Below, piece after piece: positions 1-5,335 of a stretch of 5,800 nucleotides of DNA (positions within the stretch are counted from its first letter, which is position 1; every line of letters begins with the position of its first letter). This stretch comes from Bordetella parapertussis (GTDB taxonomy: Bacteria > Pseudomonadota > Gammaproteobacteria > Burkholderiales > Burkholderiaceae_B). The position numbers were made by a program, and so were the translations under genes. The notes beneath the pieces are model-generated. The model was not told where the DNA came from. It ran no database searches and saw nothing but the letters and a program-made list of their open reading frames with translations. The DNA is taken from assembly GCA_945862495.1 (NCBI GenBank), contig CAMAYM010000136.1:1-5800 (forward strand), given 5' to 3'.

Positions 1-1
1 A

Positions 2-787
2 ATTGCAATTGCGGGAGCGAGCGGTCGCATGGGTCGTATGCTCATCGAAGCGGTCACTCAATCGGATGACCTGCAACTGACCGTTGCCCTCGATATCGCA
101 GGCGCGCCAATGTTGGGCCAAGACGCGTGTGCGTTTCTGGGTCAGCCAAGCGGCGTGCGCATTACCGATCAGCTTGCTACGATTCAACAAGCGGACTGCC
201 TCATTGACTTTACACGACCCGAAGGCTCGCTTCAGCATTTAGCGGCCTGCGTACAGCATGGTGTCAATATGGTGATCGGTACGACTGGTTTTGACGAATC
301 CGGCAAAGCGGCCATCACCAAAGCTGCCGAAAGCATCGGGATTGTCTTTGCCCCAAACATGAGTGTGGGTGTCAATGCCACGCTGAAACTACTCGATATG
401 GCAGCAAGGATCCTTAACGCTGGCTATGACGTCGAGGTCTTTGAAGCCCATCATCGCCATAAGGTGGATGCGCCGTCTGGCACCGCCCTCAAAATGGGGG
501 AAACGATCGCGCAGGCCTGGGGCAAGCCCCTCGACGAGATTGCGACGTGGACCCGCCATGGACATACCGGTGCGCGTAAAACAGGTGAAATTGGTTTTTC
601 CGTGGTGCGCGGCGGGGATATTGTCGGTGATCACACTGTGTTTTTCTGTGGCACAGGCGAACGCATCGAAATTTCTCACCGATCCAGTAGTCGTGCAGGC
701 TATGCAGAGGGCAGTCTACGTGCCGCAAGGTTCTTAGAGGGCAAAAATCAAGGCTTGTTTGACATGCAAACCGTGCTGGGTCTCTGA
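2..787 (+). CDS. dapB: 4-hydroxy-tetrahydrodipicolinate reductase, 5' end cut by window edge
   Basis: DapB reduces 4-hydroxy-tetrahydrodipicolinate with NAD(P)H in the cytoplasm, in the diaminopimelate/lysine pathway that feeds peptidoglycan. The frame is open from base 2, and 261 residues are visible against about 270 for the family, so only the first few are missing. The ATG at 29 is not the start, because the dinucleotide-binding glycine motif GASGRMG is encoded upstream of and across it. Other family marks, in visible-residue numbering, are GTTGF near 93-97, APNMSVGVN near 118-125, and the signature EAHHRHKVDAPSGTA at 149-163, which holds the catalytic His pair and Lys and the substrate-binding GT. 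The C-terminal half (EIGFSVVRGGDIVGDH, then HRSSSRAGYAEG) fits the tetramerisation and substrate domain. It is convergent with murB, with 21 bases between the stops. Start and promoter lie outside the window. The identification is very secure. Confidence 0.97.
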   Translation: MAIAGASGRMGRMLIEAVTQSDDLQLTVALDIAGAPMLGQDACAFLGQPSGVRITDQLATIQQADCLIDFTRPEGSLQHLAACVQHGVNMVIGTTGFDESGKAAITKAAESIGIVFAPNMSVGVNATLKLLDMAARILNAGYDVEVFEAHHRHKVDAPSGTALKMGETIAQAWGKPLDEIATWTRHGHTGARKTGEIGFSVVRGGDIVGDHTVFFCGTGERIEISHRSSSRAGYAEGSLRAARFLEGKNQGLFDMQTVLGL

Positions 788-795
788 TCGCACGG
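771..795. terminator. possible weak hairpin between convergent dapB and murB
   Basis: CCGTGC at 771-776 and GCACGG at 790-795 form a perfect 6-bp inverted repeat with a 13-base loop that contains the dapB stop codon. On the minus strand the stem is followed by only TTT, and on the plus strand by AAATTT, so neither side has a real U-tract. It is the only hairpin I see at this convergent junction. A terminator or mRNA 3'-end stabiliser role is inferred, and it may be chance. Confidence 0.3.
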
Positions 796-808
796 AAATT
801 TCGGAAAA

Positions 809-1897
809 CTAAGACGTCTCAGGCGCATCGGATACGACCACGGGCTCCATCTCAAGCAAGACCCCAAACTGTGCAAGCACTGCCGAGCGTACCGCCTGCG
901 CAAGCTCCAGAAGCGCTGAGACTTGAGCGCCTCCGTAGTTCACTAATACCAACGCTTGATGATCATGCACACCGACCGATCCTTGACGTTTCCCTTTCCA
1001 GCCTGAGCGTTCAATCAACCATCCCGCAGCAAGCTTATAACTGCCGTTCGGCTGCGCATACGCCACCAAATCGGTAAATTTTTGCCTCAGCGACACATAC
1101 TGACTGGCCGGAACAATCGGATTTTTAAAGAAACTCCCTGCGTTTCCTAGGATGGCAGGATCCGGGAGTTTGGTGCGCCGAATTTCACATACCGCATCTA
1201 GAATCTGCTGTGCCGTCAAGGTGTCAGCAGCCATCCCAGCTAGCGTTGGATGTTTTTGTAAGTTTGGATAGTTCAGTACAGGCACCCACTGCTTTGGCAA
1301 CAAAAATCGCACCGACACAATCAACCATGTACCAGGCTCAGCGCGCTTAAAGATGCTGTCTCGATAGGAAAAGGCACACTCTGCTCTGGATAGGGTCATC
1401 AGGCGACCGTCTGGAATATGCCACGCCGTCACGGATTCGATGCGATCCTGAACTTCAACGCCATACGCGCCGATATTTTGCACGGGTGAGGCACCAACGG
1501 TACCCGGAATGAGCGCTAAGTTTTCGAGGCCGAACCATCCTTTCTGTGTTGCGACCTCCACCCAGTGATGCCAACTCTCTCCAGCCGCAACATCGATACG
1601 GTAAGCGCTATCGTGACCTGGCACGCATGCCTCGACAAGTTCGATTCCCTTGAGCGCAACCAGCACCACGACAAGACGATTAAGTTGTGCCGGCAAGACC
1701 ACATTACTCCCACCGCCCAACACGAACAGGTCATGATGGTCGCGAAAAAGTGCAGAGACATGCGGAAGCTGTGCGAGAGAAGAAAGCGTCAAGACGCATT
1801 TGGCCCGACAGGCTAACCCGAGCGTATTGTGTTGATCGAGCGATAAAGTCTGCAGCGCATTGTCAAAATCAGAACGAATTTGGGTTGGATTTGACAT
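809..1897 (-). CDS. murB: UDP-N-acetylenolpyruvoylglucosamine reductase (MurB, type I)
   Basis: MurB is the cytoplasmic FAD enzyme that uses NADPH to reduce UDP-GlcNAc-enolpyruvate to UDP-MurNAc, the second committed step of peptidoglycan synthesis. The 362 residues show the FAD-binding GGGSN at 61-65, IPGTVGASPVQNIGAYGVEV at 130-149, and SYRDSIFK at 177-184 (Tyr178 and Arg179 match the family active-site Tyr-Arg). They also show GNAGSFFKNP at 251-260, where Ser255 is the expected proton donor, and a C-terminal LEMEP whose Glu351 aligns with the catalytic Glu. The Tyr-containing type I loop is present (VPVLNYPNL, then the AAGWLIERSGWKGK region), as in the E. coli enzyme. It is somewhat longer than E. 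coli MurB (about 342). The start is the ATG at 1897. No purine-rich Shine-Dalgarno lies before it (the upstream mRNA reads ACTACCCACCTAC), so the start is less certain than the identity. The promoter must lie in or across the tRNA-Gly region, and I could not call one. Confidence 0.96.
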   Translation of the reverse strand: MSNPTQIRSDFDNALQTLSLDQHNTLGLACRAKCVLTLSSLAQLPHVSALFRDHHDLFVLGGGSNVVLPAQLNRLVVVLVALKGIELVEACVPGHDSAYRIDVAAGESWHHWVEVATQKGWFGLENLALIPGTVGASPVQNIGAYGVEVQDRIESVTAWHIPDGRLMTLSRAECAFSYRDSIFKRAEPGTWLIVSVRFLLPKQWVPVLNYPNLQKHPTLAGMAADTLTAQQILDAVCEIRRTKLPDPAILGNAGSFFKNPIVPASQYVSLRQKFTDLVAYAQPNGSYKLAAGWLIERSGWKGKRQGSVGVHDHQALVLVNYGGAQVSALLELAQAVRSAVLAQFGVLLEMEPVVVSDAPETS

Positions 1898-1921
1898 GTA
1901 GGTGGGTAGTTATGCTATAGT
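1891..1921 (+). promoter_or_regulatory. sigma-70 promoter of tRNA-Gly
   Basis: A perfect -35 box TTGACA at 1891-1896 precedes an extended -10, TGCTATAGT at 1913-1921 (TATAGT core at 1916-1921). Measured to TATAGT the spacer is 19 bases; the overlapping GCTATA at 1914-1919 would give 17. Transcription would begin near 1928, about 34 bases before the mature tRNA. The -35 box shares bases with the murB start codon (CAT at 1895-1897 on the plus strand), so polymerase binding here could interfere with murB expression. A 5-bp inverted repeat, GAAAC-TAC-GTTTC at 1936-1948, lies in the tRNA leader. Confidence 0.6.
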
Positions 1922-1961
1922 CTTGGTCTTCGCACGAAACTACGTTTCTTGCAAAGACTAA

Positions 1962-2037
1962 GCGGGAGTAGCTCAGTTGGTAGAGCGCAACCTTGCCAAG
2001 GTTGAGGTCGCGAGTTCGAGCCTCGTCTCCCGCTCCA
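1962..2037 (+). tRNA. tRNA-Gly, anticodon GCC
   Basis: This is a full 76-base cloverleaf. The acceptor strands GCGGGAG (1962-1968) and CTCCCGC (2027-2033) pair perfectly, followed by discriminator T and an encoded CCA (2035-2037). The anticodon stem CAACC/GGTTG (1988-1992, 2000-2004) encloses loop TTGCCAA with anticodon GCC at 1995-1997. The T-stem GCGAG/CTCGT (2010-2014, 2022-2026) has one G-U pair and encloses TTCGAGC. The D-arm AGCTCAGTTGGTAGAGC is canonical. It reads the glycine codons GGC and GGU. It is a single tRNA gene, divergent from murB and followed by a terminator. Confidence 0.98.
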
Positions 2038-2045
2038 AATTCGGC

Positions 2046-2089
2046 AAAAAAAGCCTGACACAATTTACTTGCGTCAGGCTTTCTTCTTT
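2046..2089. terminator. bidirectional Rho-independent terminator
   Basis: AAAGCCTGAC (2050-2059) and GTCAGGCTTT (2073-2082) form a perfect 10-bp stem with a 13-base loop. On the plus strand it is followed by TTTCTTCTTT, which would end the tRNA-Gly transcript. On the minus strand the seven A's at 2046-2052 become a seven-U tract, giving an even better terminator for the bug gene, whose stop codon is at 2100-2102. One hairpin therefore appears to serve both converging transcripts. Confidence 0.88.
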
Positions 2090-2099
2090 GATGCAATGC

Positions 2100-3083
2100 T
2101 TAATCAAGCTTGGCACCGGATTTTTTGACAACATCCGCCCAGAGCTTAATCTCGCTATCAACAAACTTCCCAAACTGTGCACCCGTCAGATCAGGGAACT
2201 CCGCGCCATTTGTCGCCCAAACCTTGACAATCGTATCGTCTTTTGACGCCTTTTTGATTGCATCAATCAGCTTGGCCTGAACAGCAGGTGGAGTGCCCTT
2301 TGGCGCCCAGATTGCGTACCACGTGCTGACGGAATAATCAGGCAGGCCAAGTTCAGTTGCGCTAGGTACATCAGGGATTGCTGGGTTACGAGAGGCGCCC
2401 GCCACCATCAAAGGCTTGATTCGGCCAGACTTGATGTGCGCAGACGAAGAACCCAAGCCGTCAAACATCATATCGACATCACCTGCCATCAAACCCTGCA
2501 AAGCCGGGCCTGCGCCACGATAGGGAATGTGGGCAATGTTGGTGTTGGATTGGATTTTGAACAACTCACCTGCGAGGTGGTGAGAAGTACCGCTACCCGC
2601 CGAACCATAGTTCATTTTGCCTGGATTGGCCTTGACTTGGTTCATAAAGGCCTTGAAGTCGCCTGGAACCTTTTGAGGATTAACAACCAACACCTGTGGC
2701 ACGCGCGCGACGAGTGCGATCGGCACAAAATCTTTCTGGAGATCGTAGTCAAGCTTGGGGTACATCGATGGCGCAATTGAGTGATGCACGGCACCGACAA
2801 AGAGTGTGTAACCGTCAGGTGCCGCTTTCGCCGCAATGCCTGCACCGAGGGTACCGCCAGCGCCTCCGCGATTGTCGATGATCACTTGCTTGCCAAGCGA
2901 CTTGCTCAAAACGGCTGCTAACGGACGCGCAAATGCGTCCGTGCCACCGCCTGGCGGGAATGGAACCACCAAGGTCACTGGCTTAGCGGGCCAATCGGTC
3001 TGCGCAAAGACGCCCGTTGCGGACAGCGCTAATGCACACGCACCTAATTGCATCAGTATCCGACGCTTCATTGTTGTTTTCAT
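2100..3083 (-). CDS. Bug/TctC-family periplasmic solute-binding protein
   Basis: This is a 327-residue exported binding protein of the tripartite tricarboxylate transporter receptor (Bug) family, which is greatly expanded in beta-proteobacteria. A Sec signal peptide has basic MKTTMKRR, a hydrophobic core near 9-24, and probable cleavage after VFA at 27, before QTDWPAKP. Family marks are WPAKPVTLVVPFPPGGGTD (31-49), DNRGGAGGTLGAGIAAKAAPDGYTL (70-94), YGSAGSGTSHHLAGELF (159-175) and HIPYRGAGPALQGLMAGDVD (185-204), which build the two-lobed ligand site. Length is typical. The start at 3083 is backed by GGAGA (plus-strand 3089-3093) five bases upstream; the internal Met5 is less likely. No TctA/TctB membrane genes are present, as is common for orphan Bug proteins. 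It may share a transporter encoded elsewhere or act in signalling. The ligand, possibly a carboxylate, cannot be predicted from sequence. It lies antisense between two tRNA genes. Confidence 0.95.
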   Translation of the reverse strand: MKTTMKRRILMQLGACALALSATGVFAQTDWPAKPVTLVVPFPPGGGTDAFARPLAAVLSKSLGKQVIIDNRGGAGGTLGAGIAAKAAPDGYTLFVGAVHHSIAPSMYPKLDYDLQKDFVPIALVARVPQVLVVNPQKVPGDFKAFMNQVKANPGKMNYGSAGSGTSHHLAGELFKIQSNTNIAHIPYRGAGPALQGLMAGDVDMMFDGLGSSSAHIKSGRIKPLMVAGASRNPAIPDVPSATELGLPDYSVSTWYAIWAPKGTPPAVQAKLIDAIKKASKDDTIVKVWATNGAEFPDLTGAQFGKFVDSEIKLWADVVKKSGAKLD

Positions 3084-3107
3084 GGATGTCTCCAGTTTTG
3101 TTGATCA

Positions 3108-3135
3108 ATTGAACCGTTGCACAGGTATTGCTCAA
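3108..3135 (-). promoter_or_regulatory. weak candidate promoter of the bug gene
   Basis: On the minus strand, TTGAGC (plus 3130-3135) and TTCAAT (plus 3108-3113), 16 bases apart, each match 4 of 6 consensus bases and sit just upstream of the ribosome binding site. An alternative -10, TATACT (plus 3166-3171), lies further upstream but lacks a good -35. The 155 bases between the bug start and tRNA-Cys also hold overlapping palindromes TTGATCAA (3101-3108) and TCAATTGA (3105-3112), possible operator sites next to the -10. All of this is tentative. Confidence 0.25.
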
Positions 3136-3207
3136 TGCAGTCTCCTCGCAACAGGCTTACACGTGAGTATAGTTTGTACTGGCCTCTATTAAAAAGCGCT
3201 TTTGTAG

Positions 3208-3213
3208 TATGAT
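3208..3213 (+). promoter_or_regulatory. candidate -10 box for tRNA-Cys
   Basis: TATGAT at 3208-3213 matches 5 of 6 bases of the -10 consensus and would start transcription near 3220, about 20 bases before the tRNA. No good -35 box is seen at 16-18 bases; the best-placed hexamer, at 3185-3190, is TCTATT. A perfect 12-bp palindrome AAAAGCGCTTTT (3192-3203) occupies the spacer. Confidence is limited by the missing -35. Confidence 0.4.
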
Positions 3214-3238
3214 CTACGGTTGCGTAAAGCTTCGTGTT

Positions 3239-3312
3239 GGCGCAATGGCAGAGTGGTTATGCAGCGGATTGCAAATCCGTGTAGCTCGGTTCGACTCCGG
3301 GTTGCGCCTCCA
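3239..3312 (+). tRNA. tRNA-Cys, anticodon GCA
   Basis: This is a full 74-base cloverleaf. The acceptor strands GGCGCAA (3239-3245) and TTGCGCC (3302-3308) pair perfectly. Next come discriminator T, the expected U73 identity base for cysteine, and an encoded CCA (3310-3312). The anticodon stem GCGGA/TCCGT (3264-3268, 3276-3280) encloses TTGCAAA with anticodon GCA at 3271-3273. The T-stem CTCGG/CCGGG (3285-3289, 3297-3301) encloses TTCGACT. It reads the codons UGC and UGU. No terminator hairpin with a T-run is visible before the MFS gene 65 bases downstream. Confidence 0.98.
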
Positions 3313-3349
3313 ACACACGGCTACGCCCAAGTACGTGGCGACGAGCCTC

Positions 3350-3377
3350 CAGACAAGCGCCCTCAGACAAGCGCCAC
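3350..3377 (+). repeat. two tandem 14-base direct repeats just upstream of the MFS start
   Basis: CAGACAAGCGCC occurs at 3350-3361 and again at 3364-3375, giving two units of period 14 that differ only in the last two bases (CT and AC). The second unit ends directly at the ATG at 3378. The repeat occupies the place where a ribosome binding site would be expected, and neither unit resembles a good Shine-Dalgarno. It looks like a small local duplication. Confidence 0.85.
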
Positions 3378-4676
3378 ATGAAAAAATCACCTTCCCAGTC
3401 GCCTCCCCAAACGCCCACGCAGTCACCCACTCAAGCACCAAGTCACCACCAGACACCTACTGGCTTTGCGGCTTTCAGGATATTGCTTGTTTTTGCCTGC
3501 GGCTACTTTCTTTCTTATATCCTGCGCTCCGTCAACGCTGCGATTGCACCCCTGTTAGCAGAGGATCTTCAGCTTTCGGCGGGTCAACTCGGCTGGCTGA
3601 CCTCTGCATTCTTTTTAGCCTTTAGCGCAGTCCAAATCCCAGTTGGCATCTGGCTTGACCGGCATGGTGCCCGTCGCACAGAGTCTGCCTTGCTGCTGGT
3701 GGCCGCTGCCGGCGCGCTGGTGATGGCCACCAGTGAGGCACTGTGGTTACTCTCGGTGGGTCGCATGATGATTGGCGCGGGCGTTTCTGCCTGTTTGATG
3801 GCGGCCTATTCCTACTTTCGACGTTGCTTTCCAGCAGAACAACAGCCTCGCTTAGTCATGTATATGCTGATTGCAGGCACTTCCGGTGCCCTAATGGCGA
3901 GTCAACCTGCCTTGGCGCTTGCTGAGTGGATAGGATGGCGTCACTCCTTTGGTCTCATCGCGATTTTGCTGGTGCTCAGTGCCTTGACCATTTTTTTGTT
4001 TGCCGGCGACCTAGACAGGCATCATGCAGCACCCGCAACAGCAAATCACCGTGAGGGGGGCTTTTTGACGCTTTGCAAGCATCCGCTGATGGTGCAGGCC
4101 ATTCCGCCCACCATCTTTATTGTGGGTGGTTTTGGCGCCTTGCAAACACTGTGGGCAGGTCCTTGGTTTACAGGCGTACTGGGCATGACCCCCGACCAGG
4201 CGAGTCAAGCCCTCCTTTATCTGAATGCCATGATTTTGCTTGCCTACATTTTGATGGGCACGATCAGTCCTTGGCTCATCAAACGTGGCGTCACACTTGC
4301 GACTCAGTCCCTGTGCGCGTTGATCTGGATTCCGCTGTGCTTTGCCGTGATTGTTTTTTGGCAGGGCACGCTGTCTTGGATTGTCTGGCTCATTCTCGCG
4401 CTGATGGTCCCCGCGATGTTTTTACTTCAAACCCAAATAGCGCTCTCGTTCCCCAAGCACATCTCTGGTCGCATTCTGACGACCTATAACCTGATGGTTT
4501 TTGTGGGTGCTTTTGCGGTGCAATGGGGCTTTGGATTGTTGACTGATTTGTTTATCGTCTTCGGTTACGGCCCCTCACAGGCACTCACCGGCGCAATGGG
4601 CTGTCTCGTAATCCTGCAATTTATCAGTATGTTCTGGTTTCTAGCGAGAAGACCGAATGGATCAGTCCGTACTTGA
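3378..4676 (+). CDS. MFS transporter with a QxPx-repeat N-terminal tail
   Basis: This is a 432-residue inner-membrane major facilitator superfamily carrier; the substrate is unknown. After a polar tail (residues 1-29), about twelve hydrophobic helices follow. The first six are near 31-50, 71-92, 102-118, 121-145, 160-180 and 189-209, followed by a cytoplasmic loop at about 210-236. The rest are near 238-258, 275-296, 310-328, 331-352, 367-388 and 405-423. MFS motif A is clear in the loop between helices 2 and 3: GIWLDRHGARR at 90-100 with Asp94, Arg95, Gly97, Arg99 and Arg100. Helix 4 has GRMMIGAGVSACLMAAYS, also typical. The closest relatives I can recall are uncharacterised beta-proteobacterial MFS proteins. 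The ATG at 3378 is the only start before helix 1 apart from rare codons inside that helix, yet it has no Shine-Dalgarno. The tail is four QxPx tetrads plus a fifth. The 3' end overlaps the next gene by 20 bases, indicating translational coupling. Confidence 0.92.
   Translation: MKKSPSQSPPQTPTQSPTQAPSHHQTPTGFAAFRILLVFACGYFLSYILRSVNAAIAPLLAEDLQLSAGQLGWLTSAFFLAFSAVQIPVGIWLDRHGARRTESALLLVAAAGALVMATSEALWLLSVGRMMIGAGVSACLMAAYSYFRRCFPAEQQPRLVMYMLIAGTSGALMASQPALALAEWIGWRHSFGLIAILLVLSALTIFLFAGDLDRHHAAPATANHREGGFLTLCKHPLMVQAIPPTIFIVGGFGALQTLWAGPWFTGVLGMTPDQASQALLYLNAMILLAYILMGTISPWLIKRGVTLATQSLCALIWIPLCFAVIVFWQGTLSWIVWLILALMVPAMFLLQTQIALSFPKHISGRILTTYNLMVFVGAFAVQWGFGLLTDLFIVFGYGPSQALTGAMGCLVILQFISMFWFLARRPNGSVRT
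3396..3461 (+). repeat. coding 12-base repeat (QxPx tetrapeptides)
   Basis: Four consecutive 12-base units at 3396-3443 encode QSPP, QTPT, QSPT and QAPS. After two His codons, a fifth unit at 3450-3461 encodes QTPT. Each unit follows CAR-NCN-CCN-NNN. Third positions vary between units, so this is an old or selected repeat rather than a fresh slippage array. It forms a Pro/Gln/Ser/Thr-rich, presumably disordered and cytoplasmic, tail of the MFS transporter. Confidence 0.85.
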
Positions 4677-5331
4677 CGCAGTCAAACGTTGGCCAGATGT
4701 GCCGGCGGTCTACGGCTGGCTGTCGCTGACTGCGCGAGGAGAATGGAAGCTCCATCCCCTCGGCGATGCGCAGGCAGGTGGGCCTGGACAAGGCATCAGT
4801 AACACTCAGATCCTAGGGTTTATGGATCGTAATTACGCCAATCAACCCGATGGCGCCTGGTTTTTTCAAAATGGTCCGCAGCGCGTCTATGTACGCTTAG
4901 ATGCGGCACCTTTGATTGTGCACATCGACCCGACGCTTCACGCACTCTCCACGCATCACGGCACGACTGTGCAACGTGTCTTGCATTGGTACTGCGATGA
5001 AACGGGTCAGCTCTTCGCAAAAACGGACTGTGGTCCAGCGCGTATTGACGACCGTGATTTACAGGTATTGGCTGAGGTTTTGCGCAGCCCTGAGGGGCTC
5101 TCCCTGTTTGATTTGTTCGAAGCGTTCGCACTGAGCGAGACGCAACAGCGCAGGGGGGCAGACCGGTCACTCCCGACGCACACGCTGTCAGACCCACGGA
5201 AACAATACCCGGCACTCAGCCACGGCGCTCCCTTGCGTTTCTTAAAGGCTGCGGATATTGCCCACGCCATGCACTTTATCCCTAACCCTGGCCCAGCAGC
5301 GGCCAATTCCCCTCCCTTGGACGTAAAATAA
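4657..5331 (+). CDS. conserved-looking protein of unknown function
   Basis: I do not recognise a functional family for this 224-residue protein and cannot give it a domain number. It is soluble, with no signal peptide or membrane helix. The best-looking block is residues 54-92: GFMDRNYANQPDGAWFF, QNGPQRVYVRLDAAP and LIVHIDP. It reads as short beta strands rich in aromatics. A second half follows (HWYCDETGQLFAKTDCGPARIDD, 110-132, with Cys113 and Cys125), then a helical DLQVLAEVLRSPEGLSLFDLFEAF. From about 160 on the chain is polar and Pro-rich, probably disordered. The start at 4657 lies 20 bases inside the MFS gene with GAGAAG five bases upstream. The stop is four bases before the NUDIX ATG, so it is likely co-translated with both neighbours. 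As I recall, Burkholderiales often carry an uncharacterised gene of this type next to a NUDIX gene, but no reaction can be inferred. Confidence 0.85.
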   Translation: MDQSVLDAVKRWPDVPAVYGWLSLTARGEWKLHPLGDAQAGGPGQGISNTQILGFMDRNYANQPDGAWFFQNGPQRVYVRLDAAPLIVHIDPTLHALSTHHGTTVQRVLHWYCDETGQLFAKTDCGPARIDDRDLQVLAEVLRSPEGLSLFDLFEAFALSETQQRRGADRSLPTHTLSDPRKQYPALSHGAPLRFLKAADIAHAMHFIPNPGPAAANSPPLDVK

Positions 5332-5335
5332 CGTC

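Noticed and set aside
389..737. Overlapping open frames of about 80-103 residues on both strands inside dapB
   Set aside because: They lie within the conserved catalytic part of dapB and their translations show no recognisable motif. They are shadow frames.
1898..1961. murB promoter on the minus strand (TATAGC with TAGTTT 17 bases upstream)
   Set aside because: The -35 matches only 2 of 6 bases, and the TATAGC is the reverse of the tRNA promoter -10. It is not good enough to list as a feature.
1869..2246. Several open frames of 69-89 residues crossing tRNA-Gly and the terminator, on both strands
   Set aside because: They translate a tRNA and a terminator hairpin (for example the 'ATSTLARLRSTN'-type peptides) and have no independent support. 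They are typical false genes over tRNAs.
3116..3155. GTTGC/GCAAC inverted repeat and repeated ACAGG in the bug upstream region; also ATTG-CT-CAAT at 3127-3136
   Set aside because: The arms are 4-5 bp and widely spaced. They are too short to separate from chance without comparative data.
3313..3377. Integration attachment site downstream of tRNA-Cys
   Set aside because: No duplicated tRNA 3' end, integrase or foreign-looking gene follows. The next genes look like an ordinary chromosomal operon.
3209..3625. 138-residue plus-strand frame and 80-residue minus-strand frame over tRNA-Cys
   Set aside because: Both run through the tRNA and into the MFS gene out of frame. No family features are seen, and the MFS frame explains the region.
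4073..4489. 138-residue plus-strand frame inside the MFS gene
   Set aside because: It lies in another frame over transmembrane helices 7-11 and is hydrophilic and motif-free. It is a shadow.
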